Positions 52,592 through 61,797 of a stretch of 64,000 bases of DNA are shown here, one piece after another. Each line of letters begins with the position of its first letter. Within the stretch, counting starts at the first letter, position 1. Source of the DNA: Bilifractor sp002394235 (GTDB lineage: Bacteria > Bacillota > Clostridia > Lachnospirales > Lachnospiraceae); NCBI RefSeq assembly GCF_052118845.1, contig NZ_JBQKGJ010000019.1:1-64000 (forward strand), in the 5' to 3' direction. The translations under genes were made by a program, and so were the position numbers. The notes under the pieces were generated by a model. It saw only the letters and a list, made by a program, of their open reading frames with translations. It ran no database searches and was not told the DNA's origin.

Positions 52592-52688
52592 TGGCTTCTT
52601 TCTGTTATCTCTGTATTTTTTATTCTTTTTGCCGGAAACGGAACAGTTCAACAGCAAAAGCATTGATACTGAAAGGGCCGGGTCTCTA

Positions 52689-53171
52689 TTACAAATCGAA
52701 GTACCTCTCCGCATTCCGGAAGCAAATACCTTCTACAATGGACAAAAGGGCCTTTTCATCATTTGGAAACTCGCCGTTTTCCACCCAGCCGCCGATCAGA
52801 TCGCAGAGGATGCGTCGAAAGTACTCGTGCCGGGCGTAGCTGAGGAAGCTGCGCGAGTCAGTCAGCATACCGATGAATCCCGCAAGATAGCCGTCTGCGG
52901 CGAGAGTCGTAAGCTGATTGATCATGCCCTGCTTATGGTCGTTGAACCACCAGGCGCTTCCGTTCTGGACCTTGCTGACACCCCCGCTTGTCTGAAAGGC
53001 GCCCATTACAGTCACAAGGGCGGCATTGTCGTTGGGATTGAGAGAATACAGGATCGTTCTGGGCAGTTCCCCTGTATCGTCCAGTGCACCAAGAAAGGCC
53101 GCGAGTTCCTTGATAGACGGCGCATCGCCGATCGAATCGATGCCTGCGTCAGGGCCGAGGACACGAAACAC
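52689..53171 (-). pseudogene. uxaC: Uronate isomerase (UxaC), C-terminal fragment
   Basis: About 160 codons match the last third of glucuronate/galacturonate isomerase: RVLGPDAGIDSIGD, LPRTILYSLNPNDNAAL, GSAWWFNDHKQGM, MLTDSRSFLSYARHEYFRR and CDLIGGWVENGE. The N-terminal two thirds, including the metal-binding HxH region, are absent. The fragment joins a piece of uxuA in another frame at about 53160-53172, which points to an internal deletion. Confidence 0.88.
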
Positions 53172-53277
53172 CCGATTTAAGAAAACGGTCTATGCTCGCC
53201 TCATCTACCAGAAGTCGCGGCAGACCGAAGATGTCCCAGGGCGGATCATCCATATGAACGGCCATTTGCATCGACAT
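53149..53277 (-). pseudogene. uxuA: Mannonate dehydratase (UxuA), internal fragment
   Basis: A 42-codon frame behind a perfect SD (AAGGAGGAG) reads MAVHMDDPPWDIFGLPRLL, matching the conserved IHPDDPPWPIFGLPRI region of UxuA. It then runs out of frame into the uxaC fragment. The preserved SD next to mid-gene sequence suggests that an ATG in the remnant now sits behind a translation signal by chance or by a second rearrangement. Confidence 0.75.
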
Positions 53278-53371
53278 GGAATCTCCTCCTTATTTTTGAA
53301 GACACACGTATTCGATACCACTTTATATTTCACCGGACAGTCTCGTTTCCTTGTATGCTCTTAACGCCATA

Positions 53372-53420
53372 CAGGCCGCAGCCAAACCGGGCAATCCGTT
53401 GCTTATACAGTTTGTAGAAT
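53372..53420. repeat. Dispersed mosaic repeat, copy H (fragment)
   Basis: GGGCAATCCGTTGCTTATACAGTTTGTAG resembles the GAGCAATCCGTAGCTTATACAATATGTAG of copy E (39789-39817). It lies between the glycan operon and the uxuA remnant. Confidence 0.6.
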
Positions 53421-53438
53421 GATTTATCGAATGGACGT

Positions 53439-54734
53439 TTACTTTCTATAAGACCCCAGGAAGGCGAGGCTCTCCTTTGGCGTGCGCGTCTGTGTGGTGC
53501 GGTCGACGGCGATCAGTCCGAAGGTCATGGAAAATCCCTTCTGCCACTCGAAATTATCCAGCAGGCTCCAGTACATATAGCCCTTGAGGGGGATGCCGTC
53601 TTTGACGCAGCTCTCAACACCCGCAAGCGCCCGACGGATAAATTCCACCCGGCGCGAATCGTCCGAGACAGCAACCCCGTTCTCCGTGACGATCAGATCC
53701 CCTTTAAAGTCCTCGGCAACACGACGGATCACATGCTCCAGAGCCTCGGGATAGAACTCGTAGTCCATCTGGGTCAGTTCTGCTCCCTCGGGGCAGGGCA
53801 GCTGTCCGGCGGGACCGTACTGCGTGCGGGTATAATTCTGCACGCCGAGAAAGTCGTCGTCTGCGATAAACGGCAGGTAGTGCCTGAACTCCTCGTCCCA
53901 GGCAGCCTCGGCATAGCTCTCCCCTCCCGGCATCGCCTGCAGATCATGCAGGGAGAGCGTAATGCCCACCCTGATGTCGGGGTACAGAGCCTTAATAGCT
54001 TCCTTCGCCGCCTGATGCGCGCGAAAGACCAGTGCGTCGCCCTCGGGCGTGCGGGAGCTTACAAAGATCTGAGGCTGTGGCGTTCCGAAAGCCTGGTTGT
54101 TCTCGATGGCGGCGAATTTCATGTTCTCCATCATTTTCTTAAAGTTCATGCCTACTTGTACGGTACCTTCAGCTTTCTTCGCGCCAGAGTCCGCGCTCTT
54201 CGCCGCTTGCTCGGCCATCAGGCGGAAGCGCCTGGAGATCGCCGCTAACTGCAGGCCCATGTTAGCCTCGTTGATCGTACAGATGTAGTTCAGCTCCGCG
54301 CCGAGCTTTTCGGTAACGTAAGCGGCGTATCGGCGGAAGTACCCGATAGTGCTCTCCGCTTCCCAGCCGCCCTTGCGGATCAGCCATGCAGGGGAGGTGA
54401 AGTGCATCAGCGTCACAATGGGTTCTATGCCGTTCGCCCGACAGCAGCGGATCACGTCACGGTAGTGCTCAATCTCCCGCTCATCGAACTGCCCTTCCTC
54501 GGGCTCAATGCGTGCCCACTCAACAGAGAAGCGGTAGGCATTCAGCCCGGCTGCTGCCATCAGCTTTATATCTTCTTCATAACGGTGGTAATGGTCACAG
54601 GCTTCGCCGCTGGGCTCGATGAAGCTGCTGTGCGGCAGATGCTCCTGAATCCAATAGTCGCTGTTTCTGTTGTTGCCCTCAACCTGATGGGCAGCGGTCG
54701 CTGCGCCGATCAGAAATCCCTTCGTAAATGCCAT
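53439..54734 (-). CDS. Glycoside hydrolase family 1 (beta-glucosidase-like)
   Basis: This 431-residue cytosolic glycosidase starts FLIGAATAAHQVEG, the GH1 N-terminal signature, with NAYRFSVEWARIEP following. The acid/base Glu is in CTINEANMG (for TxNEP) and the nucleophile Glu in IVTENGV. It is the last intact gene of the glycan operon, 15 nt after the GH43-like stop. Its SD is a run of nine Gs. A retaining beta-glucosidase, beta-galactosidase or beta-xylosidase activity is possible. Confidence 0.9.
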   Translation of the reverse strand: MAFTKGFLIGAATAAHQVEGNNRNSDYWIQEHLPHSSFIEPSGEACDHYHRYEEDIKLMAAAGLNAYRFSVEWARIEPEEGQFDEREIEHYRDVIRCCRANGIEPIVTLMHFTSPAWLIRKGGWEAESTIGYFRRYAAYVTEKLGAELNYICTINEANMGLQLAAISRRFRLMAEQAAKSADSGAKKAEGTVQVGMNFKKMMENMKFAAIENNQAFGTPQPQIFVSSRTPEGDALVFRAHQAAKEAIKALYPDIRVGITLSLHDLQAMPGGESYAEAAWDEEFRHYLPFIADDDFLGVQNYTRTQYGPAGQLPCPEGAELTQMDYEFYPEALEHVIRRVAEDFKGDLIVTENGVAVSDDSRRVEFIRRALAGVESCVKDGIPLKGYMYWSLLDNFEWQKGFSMTFGLIAVDRTTQTRTPKESLAFLGSYRK

Positions 54735-54749
54735 TTTCTTCCCCCCCCC

Positions 54750-56540
54750 TTACAGTTTCACACACTTGCCCCTAGTGATACCGTTTTCGTTAAAAGCATC
54801 CACACGAACATAGTATTCACGGCCCTTGATCAGCGCACCGACACGCTGCGAGCCGGCCTTGAAAATCATATAGCTGTGATATAACTTCTCCGGCGAGGAA
54901 CCGAAGAGGATGTTGTATCCCAAAGTGTCCATCTGTTCCCTGATCTGTACCACCATGTCCAGATCGCCCGTTCGCGCAGCAGAAAAGACCGGCTCGGCTG
55001 GCTTTTCGCCATCCCCCAGGCCAAAGACACGAAGACCGGAGACGCACGGCGCCTGCTCAAAGGGCACAGCCATATCGCTCAGGCGTAGATACCGGACATC
55101 AATACCTTCCTCGCGTATGATCAGATCATGGGGAAGATCGGTTTCGGTGTCGGACTTGTCCTCGATGACAAACCATTTTTCCCCATCAACGCTCCCCTCC
55201 AGCTTCCACTGCGTAATGCGCTCCGCTTCATCGATGTAGCGCGCCTGCGAGCCGGGACGGATCTCTCCCGGACAGGGAGTGTCGATCCTGTCATCAGCAA
55301 AGTTTACCTGCACGGCGTGCACCTTGAATTGCTTCCCGAGATCGACGCACAGCCACTCGTTGCGGCTGTTGCCTGCTGCCCGCCACCAGGTCTGCACGTT
55401 CTCTTCCGTTGCCATCGAAGGTTCGTGGCCAGGGACAAAGGAAGAAGCGGTCGCTGCCTTTCCCACACTCAGCAGCATCCAGGCCGGATCGCGCCAGGGA
55501 TCGCCTTCAAGCGCCATCGGCCAGTCGCCGTAACGCTGGTTGCAGAAGAGTTCGCCATCATTATCAAACCCCGCGGGCCATAGACCCACGCGGCGCTCAA
55601 AGTCATGGTTCACCGAGATTCGCATCGTCGCCGTATGCCAGAAACCTCCATTTTTATCCCTCATCGTCGAGCCATGACCCGCACCAGGAAGGAAGCCGCC
55701 CGGCTTGTAGGAATAGGGGTTGTTTTCAGACAGCCGGAAGGGGCCAAGCGGGCTTTCTCCCACATAGACGCCGTCGGAATAGGTATTGTACTGCGTTCCG
55801 GGGGCGGCGTATTGCAGATAGTACTTCCCGCAATGTTTGTCCATCCACGCTCCTTCAATATAGGGTTTGTTGGAAAACATGCCGCGGATAAGTGGCCGAA
55901 GGTTTTCAGGGACCATGCTCTCCGTCATGTTCCTGGACTTGAGATATGCCTGATATCTTGCCTCGACCTCTTCCGCGGAGGCTGGCAGTGTGCTGTTGTC
56001 CTCACCGACGCGCTCGTAGCCGATCTCAAAGGGATGGCCTTCTACGACAGCAACCGCTTCGTTCCTCGGAAGCATAGTCTCTGGATCGAGCTCCACGCCG
56101 TAAATTGGCGTCTCGTTGGAACACCCCCAGTAGAAATATACACGCCCGTCGTCATCCAGAAAGAGATTCGGATCCCAGAATGGGAAAGAACCTTCCATGC
56201 GCTCATAGGGGCCGTTCAGAACATCTTTCGTGCGCCAGCGGTCACAGCTGTGCTCGCGTGCAGAGGCACAGAAGTACACATAATCTCCGATTACGCGTAC
56301 ATCCGGAGCGTAATCATAGAAAGGCAGCCCCTCCGGCAGACGATAGCTCTCCCAGTGTGCCAGATCGTCCGACACCCAGACACCCAGTGTCATGGACGCG
56401 AAGATGTAGTAACGACCCTTGAAAAGAATCATTGAGGGATCGGCTGCCTCACGGCAGATCTGCAGTTCTCCGCCCTTGCGCGGATCGGCATTAAACTGAT
56501 AACGGTAGCTAACATTGATAGGGTTACAGATATACTTCAT
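54750..56540 (-). CDS. GH43-like glycosidase with discoidin-type and Fn3-like C-terminus
   Basis: This 596-residue protein has an N-terminal five-bladed propeller of the GH43 type: CREAADPSMILFKGRYYIFAS supplies the first acid, FPFWDPNLFLDDDGRVYFYW and NKPYIEGAWMDKHCGKYYLQ the others. At about 370-500 a discoidin (F5/8C)-like segment is seen (WLCVDLGKQFKVHAVQVNFAD). The end (about 510-596) looks like a fibronectin III domain. No signal peptide, so it acts in the cytosol. It could be an arabinofuranosidase, xylosidase or galactanase. It overlaps the GH78 gene end by 17 nt. Confidence 0.82.
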   Translation of the reverse strand: MKYICNPINVSYRYQFNADPRKGGELQICREAADPSMILFKGRYYIFASMTLGVWVSDDLAHWESYRLPEGLPFYDYAPDVRVIGDYVYFCASAREHSCDRWRTKDVLNGPYERMEGSFPFWDPNLFLDDDGRVYFYWGCSNETPIYGVELDPETMLPRNEAVAVVEGHPFEIGYERVGEDNSTLPASAEEVEARYQAYLKSRNMTESMVPENLRPLIRGMFSNKPYIEGAWMDKHCGKYYLQYAAPGTQYNTYSDGVYVGESPLGPFRLSENNPYSYKPGGFLPGAGHGSTMRDKNGGFWHTATMRISVNHDFERRVGLWPAGFDNDGELFCNQRYGDWPMALEGDPWRDPAWMLLSVGKAATASSFVPGHEPSMATEENVQTWWRAAGNSRNEWLCVDLGKQFKVHAVQVNFADDRIDTPCPGEIRPGSQARYIDEAERITQWKLEGSVDGEKWFVIEDKSDTETDLPHDLIIREEGIDVRYLRLSDMAVPFEQAPCVSGLRVFGLGDGEKPAEPVFSAARTGDLDMVVQIREQMDTLGYNILFGSSPEKLYHSYMIFKAGSQRVGALIKGREYYVRVDAFNENGITRGKCVKL

Positions 56541-58788
56541 AATGGTATTCTCCCTTGGTAACTTCGTGTGTTACCCCGTTCGGCAGCTCGACCCTGGCCG
56601 GGGCGGGCACTGAAATATCAAAGACCAATCTTCCGTTTTTATAGCACCAGGCGCTTTTGACCGTGCCGTACAGCGTACGCCGCTCAGCCCTGGCAAACCC
56701 AAGGGTGGGATGTGGATGTGGATGGATCGTGAGCTTCCCGGCTTTGAACTGAATACCGCAGACACCATCGAGCAGCCATCCGGCAATTGCTCCGTAGGAG
56801 TAGTGATTGAGGGAATCGTGCACCGTGCCGTCCCTGCGCACTCCGTCCCAGGTCTCCCAGGTCGTGGTCGCGCCCTTCTTCACCGCGTAGAGCCAGCCGG
56901 GGCAATCTTCCTGCAGCAGAAGCTTATAGGCAGTGTCCGTATAGCCGCAGTCCGCGAGTACGCGGCAGAGATCAGGAGTAGAGAGAAAACCGGTATTCAG
57001 GTGATAGCCGTTCTGAACAACCAGATCATTCAGCGCTTCCGCAGCAGCCTTTGCTTCCCCGCTATCCAGCAGCCCGAAAGCAATGGGGCGCACGTATTCG
57101 CACTGGCGGTCAGATTTGATCACGCAGTTCTTTGTGCATGTATAGCGATATGCCTTCTTTGCGCCCTCCGCGATTTCATTGAATTTATCCGCTTCCTCCT
57201 GTTTGCCGAGAATCGCGGCAATCTTGGACATCAGCGTGGCAGACTTGAAATAATAGGCCGTGGCAACCTCCGGCGCGCCGAACATCATGTTCTTTTTCAT
57301 TGCGTCCATGTTGTCCACATCCGGCTGGCACCACTCCCCGAAGTGGAACCCCTCATCCACCAGATATTTTTTATACGGGTTCCGGAGATTCTGTGGCCGT
57401 GTTTTAGCGGCGCGTTTTTCGCAGAAAATCATCCAGCGGCGCATCATGTCGTAGTTTTCCTCAAGAATCGACCTGTCTCCCGTAGCCTCATAAATCGCCC
57501 AGGGCACCAGCACACAGGCATCGCCCCAGCCGGCGGAACCCTGCAGCATGTTTGAGATCATCGATCCTGAGTTGTTCACCGGAGCAATATTCTGTACCAG
57601 TCCATCCTCGCGCTGCGCCAGCCGGCACTCGCCAAGCCATTTGCGCAGAACCGGTGCGCAGTCCATCAACATCAGACCCGTCGGTGCGAAGACGCCTGCG
57701 TCGCCTGTCCATCCCGCGCGCTCACGGGTGGGACAATCGGTGGGGATGTCACAGAAATTCGAGCGCATGGACCACAGGCAGTTTTCAAAGAGGCGGTTCA
57801 CCTCAGCGTTACCGCAGTTGAAAAACGCAGTCTGCGACATGTCGGAGTAAACAGCGATTGAGGTGAACCGCGCATCCGTCAGGTCAATATCGGCTTCTAT
57901 CTTTGCGTAACGGAAACCGAAGATCGTGAAGCGCGGTTTATAGATGTTCAGCCCGTCTTTGCAGATGTATTCCAGCTTTTGCGGGATGCCCCCGTTCTTG
58001 TTACGCGCGCCCGGGTCAAAATTGGACTGGGTGAAGTTGCCGTTTTCGTCCAGGGTCTCGCCGTGCCAAATCACGATTCGCTGTCCCTCCTTGGCCCTTA
58101 CACGAATCTCCGTATAGCCAGCAAGGTTTTGGCCAAAGTCGATCACCGTCTCACCGTTCGGCGTACGGATCAGCTTTCCCTCGAAGCGCTCATGCTCACA
58201 GACCGGTACGAAGGCCTCGCCACAGAGATGGTCAAAGCCGAAGTCCCGCACGGTAACAGCATGCCAGCCGGCAATCTCCTCCATGCGTGCATCGTATGTC
58301 TCACCCTGCTGGAGATCATTTTCGCGTATCGGTCCGCTCTGACTGGCCTCCCAGCTTTCATCGCTGCAAAGAGCAGCCTTGCCGTCGAGCTCGATCTGGC
58401 AGAGCAAGGCGAGATCCTCGCCGTAGAAATTCCGCAGCCCGTCAATGCCTACGCAGCCGCGGTACCAGCCGTCGCCGAGGGTGACAATCAGCTCATTCTC
58501 GCCTTTACGGAGCAGATCAGAAACATCGTAGGCCTGTACACACAATCGTTTATGGTAGTCACCCGTGCCGGGTGCCAGCACGAAGCTGCCGACGCGCGTG
58601 CCGTTAAGAACCGCCTCATACAAACCGTGACAAGTGATATACAGCACGGCGTTTCCCGTATTATCCATTGTGAAACGGCGGCGCAGAACAGAGGCGGGCT
58701 GCCGCTGTTCCTTGTCATGTGGCACCTCGGGATCGATCCATTTGGCCTCCCATCGTGCGGGCAGGCGGTTCTGCAAAAGCATACTCAT
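56524..58788 (-). CDS. Alpha-L-rhamnosidase (GH78)
   Basis: This 754-residue inverting glycosidase has beta-sandwich domains at the N-terminus (ARWEAKWIDPE, GLYEAVLNGTRVG, LAPGTGDYHKRL). An alpha/alpha barrel follows with the typical SNFCDIPTDCPTRERAGWTGD signature (acidic catalytic region) and GATTTWETWDG. It removes terminal rhamnose from plant glycosides or pectic/arabinogalactan chains. No signal peptide. The start 58788 lies just after the TIM-barrel gene's stop, with AAAGGA upstream; five earlier codons overlap that gene. Confidence 0.92.
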   Translation of the reverse strand: MSMLLQNRLPARWEAKWIDPEVPHDKEQRQPASVLRRRFTMDNTGNAVLYITCHGLYEAVLNGTRVGSFVLAPGTGDYHKRLCVQAYDVSDLLRKGENELIVTLGDGWYRGCVGIDGLRNFYGEDLALLCQIELDGKAALCSDESWEASQSGPIRENDLQQGETYDARMEEIAGWHAVTVRDFGFDHLCGEAFVPVCEHERFEGKLIRTPNGETVIDFGQNLAGYTEIRVRAKEGQRIVIWHGETLDENGNFTQSNFDPGARNKNGGIPQKLEYICKDGLNIYKPRFTIFGFRYAKIEADIDLTDARFTSIAVYSDMSQTAFFNCGNAEVNRLFENCLWSMRSNFCDIPTDCPTRERAGWTGDAGVFAPTGLMLMDCAPVLRKWLGECRLAQREDGLVQNIAPVNNSGSMISNMLQGSAGWGDACVLVPWAIYEATGDRSILEENYDMMRRWMIFCEKRAAKTRPQNLRNPYKKYLVDEGFHFGEWCQPDVDNMDAMKKNMMFGAPEVATAYYFKSATLMSKIAAILGKQEEADKFNEIAEGAKKAYRYTCTKNCVIKSDRQCEYVRPIAFGLLDSGEAKAAAEALNDLVVQNGYHLNTGFLSTPDLCRVLADCGYTDTAYKLLLQEDCPGWLYAVKKGATTTWETWDGVRRDGTVHDSLNHYSYGAIAGWLLDGVCGIQFKAGKLTIHPHPHPTLGFARAERRTLYGTVKSAWCYKNGRLVFDISVPAPARVELPNGVTHEVTKGEYHYEVYL

Positions 58789-58789
58789 A

Positions 58790-59635
58790 TTATTTCCTTT
58801 CATTCAGCCAGCTGGCGCTGACTTCCAGACTTTTGATCGGGTCTTTATTCACCCAGTTTCTATGGCTCTCCAGAATGACACTCTCCACGCCGTTTTCCTG
58901 TGCAATCGCGAGCAGACCATCGAGATCCATGTTCCCGGTGCCAAGCTCCATGCTGTCAGCTTTTAGAATCGGCGTGATAGACGGGCCCGACTGACGGCTG
59001 CCGCGATCGGTGACATGCCAGAGCTTCATCCTGCTGCCGAGTCGTTTCATCCAGCTCTTCGCATCTGCCCCGCCATCGGTGAACCAGTAACTGTCGAACT
59101 CGAAACTGACAAAGCATGGATCAGTCTCGTCAATCAGTACGTCGTAAGCACGTTTTCCTCTTCCGAGCAGCAGCAGTTCGACGTTGTGGTTGTGGTACAG
59201 GAGCTCGACGCTCTCTTTTTTCAGCACTTCTCCCACTCTGTTAAGCCGCCCGGCCAACTCGCGCAAAGCCTTTTCGTCGCTATAGTCGAAACGGTACATG
59301 CCAGTGATTACGACCTTATCCGTGCCGAAACTCTTTGCTTCTGCAGCGACAGCAGAAGCATCACGCTCCAGGCTGCCGAGATCCGTATGAAGGCTGGAAA
59401 CGCCAAGATTGCTTTCCGCTAGCAGAGCGTGCCAGTCGAGTTTTCCGCCCTTTCCGGTGGGCATGCCGGCCGCTTTCGTCAGCATGCGCACCAGCATCCC
59501 GGTCGGATGAATCATAAAGGAATTGAGCTCAAGACCGTCATATCCGGCTGCCTTGATTTTTTCCAGTGTCTCACGAGCCTGTGCTTCATTCGAAGTCACC
59601 GTACCCAGCATGATCTGTTGAACATAAGTCTTCAT
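58790..59635 (-). CDS. Sugar phosphate isomerase/epimerase-like TIM barrel
   Basis: This 281-residue protein is of the xylose-isomerase-like/AP endonuclease 2 fold family (YcjR/IolE/IolI-like). Visible metal-site residues are Glu in LLYHNHNVELL-type, Asp/His in LWHVTDRG, and Glu near the end in VILESHRNW. It probably interconverts a keto- or deoxy-sugar released by the operon's glycosidases. The start overlaps the GH2 stop (ATGA), so it is translationally coupled. Confidence 0.85.
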   Translation of the reverse strand: MKTYVQQIMLGTVTSNEAQARETLEKIKAAGYDGLELNSFMIHPTGMLVRMLTKAAGMPTGKGGKLDWHALLAESNLGVSSLHTDLGSLERDASAVAAEAKSFGTDKVVITGMYRFDYSDEKALRELAGRLNRVGEVLKKESVELLYHNHNVELLLLGRGKRAYDVLIDETDPCFVSFEFDSYWFTDGGADAKSWMKRLGSRMKLWHVTDRGSRQSGPSITPILKADSMELGTGNMDLDGLLAIAQENGVESVILESHRNWVNKDPIKSLEVSASWLNERK

Positions 59636-61797
59636 TTTTTGATTCCCTGCAATATCCTGTTGAGTTGCCTGATGGATTTCTCATCCGCACCGCTCTGTTT
59701 GAGAAGGCTCATCATGGTCATGCGCCCCATCATGCGCTGTAGTGCGGGATTGTCCTTCACAGCGTCGGCCACGTCGCCACGTTCGGAGGCTCCCTTAGCT
59801 ATCATAGCATTCACGATCGCCCCGGCCTCCGGATGCTGCCGGATCTCGCCGAGCGTGTCGTTGATAGAAAAGCAGTTCGGGTCGATTTCGCCCGCATCGA
59901 ACCAGTTGGTGACGCTGGCCGCAGCCTTGTTGAAGATGTAGCTTTCATCCGGCACGTCAACGCGGCGGATCACCGTTACGTCGCTGCAGCCGTCGCCCTC
60001 GGCGCGGATCATCTGATCGCCCAGCAGCGGGATGCGGAAGCGAAAGATCGTCTTGCCCTTCTGCGTGCCGATCAGCATGTCGTCCACATAAAGCTTCACT
60101 TCATCACAGTTAGAGTAGACCTTGATCTCGGTCTCGGCTTCGGCGCGGTTTTTATAACGCTTACCCGTTATGTGAACGAAGGGCTGCTCTTTGTTCCAGG
60201 CTGCCTTGTAGAGATAAAAAGCGTCCTTTCGCAGTTGACGATCAAAGGTCACAAGCCCCTTCTGATTCTCGCCATGCTTGCCGCCCTCGTCGCGGCCGTC
60301 TGCCGCAAAATCAAAGAGGTTCCACACGTATGTTGCCCAGAGATAAGGCCTCGCCTCGATCATGGCGAGCATGTGCTCGTGATAGAGTGCCTGATACTCT
60401 TCGGTGTAATCTCCCTTTTGGGGATTAGAAGAATGATAGGCGGGGTTGGCGTCCGCACCGTACTCCGAGAATCCGATGACACGTTCCGGATACTTCGCGT
60501 GGTACTCGTCAAAGAACTCATCGGTCTGTTCCAGCTCCCCCAGATACCAGCCGAAATACAGATTGTAGCTGTTGATATCGGGAATCTCGAGAATGGGACT
60601 ATCGATCTCCAGCATAAAAACATTGGCCATCGTGGTCAGGCGCGTGGGATCCATGCGATGGCAAAGAGCGTTGAGCGCACGGTGGTTCTCCAGCAGATCC
60701 TCGTTCACGGCGCTCGCCGCGGTGATCTCATTGGAAAGGCCCCAGACCGCAATGCAGGGGTGGTTGTAGCACTGGGTAATCAGCTCGCGCATCTGATCGA
60801 GCGTGTTCTGCCGCCCGTTTTGCATGTGCATCGTGATATACGGGATCTCCGCCCAGACCACGATACCGTTTTCATCGCAGAGATCATAGAACTCCTGCGC
60901 ATGCTGGTAATGGGCAAGCCGCAGCGAGTTTGCGCCAAGTTCGCGGATGATGGCCATATCGGCAGCATGATCCTCATAAGAGAGGGCGTTGCCCTTGCCC
61001 TTGAGGTCCTGATGACGACTCACGCCGCGCAGCGGGTAACTGCGGCCGTTGAGGAAGAAGCCCTTCTCTGAGTCGAAGGTAAAGACACGGCACCCGAAAC
61101 GTGTGGAAACCTCATCTCCTGAAGGCAGCTTTGCCGTCGCAGTATAGAGATAGGGATCATTCAATCCATCCCAAAGATGAACGTTTTCGATGACAAACTC
61201 AGCGCAGTGCTCTACAGTCCGGGTCTCGCCGTTGACGGTGATATCGACCGACTTGCCATTATGCCAGGTTTCCACCGTAACCGTGGCGCTTTTACTTTCA
61301 AGATCCACCACTGGTGTGACCTTGATGCCGGGGGTTCCGTCCTTTAATAATTCAAAATGTTCCTCCGGAACGGAAATCAGATTTACCGACCGGTACAAAC
61401 CGCCGTAGAAGGTGAAATCTGCCTTCTGGGGGTAGACCGTCGAATTTTCCTCATTGCTTACAGAGATTTCCAGCAGATTCTTCTTTTGCTTTTGCAGCTT
61501 CCCGCTCAGTTCCACGCGGAATGTGGAGTAACCTCCTTCATGATGAGTCAGCCGTTCGCCATTGAGCCAGACCTCGCAGGTGTTGGCAGCGCCATTGATT
61601 TCCAGAAACAGGCGCTCACCTGCTGTCTCCTCCTCTGTAAGCTCGCGCATATACCAGCAGGTACCGCGATAATAATCATTGCCTCCATCCTGTCCGTCAA
61701 CAGCGTTCCAGGTGTGCGGCAGTGTGACGTTCTCGATCATGGCATCCCGGCTCTTCCCGAAACGCCAACCGTCTGTCAAGGTGGTAATTTTACGCAT
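59632..61797 (-). CDS. Glycoside hydrolase family 2 (beta-galactosidase/beta-glucuronidase type)
   Basis: This 721-residue cytosolic enzyme has the sugar-binding sandwich (VTLPHTWNAVDGQDGGNDYYRG), an Ig-like domain, and a TIM barrel with acid/base Glu in WGLSNEITA and nucleophile in IGFSEYGAD. The later ENQKGLVTFDRQ contains an N-x-K motif found in glucuronidases but also in many GH2 galactosidases. An extra helical domain of about 90 residues with DNPALQRMMGRM sits at the C-terminus, unusual for GH2. The start overlaps the symporter stop by 8 nt. Confidence 0.88.
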   Translation of the reverse strand: MRKITTLTDGWRFGKSRDAMIENVTLPHTWNAVDGQDGGNDYYRGTCWYMRELTEEETAGERLFLEINGAANTCEVWLNGERLTHHEGGYSTFRVELSGKLQKQKKNLLEISVSNEENSTVYPQKADFTFYGGLYRSVNLISVPEEHFELLKDGTPGIKVTPVVDLESKSATVTVETWHNGKSVDITVNGETRTVEHCAEFVIENVHLWDGLNDPYLYTATAKLPSGDEVSTRFGCRVFTFDSEKGFFLNGRSYPLRGVSRHQDLKGKGNALSYEDHAADMAIIRELGANSLRLAHYQHAQEFYDLCDENGIVVWAEIPYITMHMQNGRQNTLDQMRELITQCYNHPCIAVWGLSNEITAASAVNEDLLENHRALNALCHRMDPTRLTTMANVFMLEIDSPILEIPDINSYNLYFGWYLGELEQTDEFFDEYHAKYPERVIGFSEYGADANPAYHSSNPQKGDYTEEYQALYHEHMLAMIEARPYLWATYVWNLFDFAADGRDEGGKHGENQKGLVTFDRQLRKDAFYLYKAAWNKEQPFVHITGKRYKNRAEAETEIKVYSNCDEVKLYVDDMLIGTQKGKTIFRFRIPLLGDQMIRAEGDGCSDVTVIRRVDVPDESYIFNKAAASVTNWFDAGEIDPNCFSINDTLGEIRQHPEAGAIVNAMIAKGASERGDVADAVKDNPALQRMMGRMTMMSLLKQSGADEKSIRQLNRILQGIKK

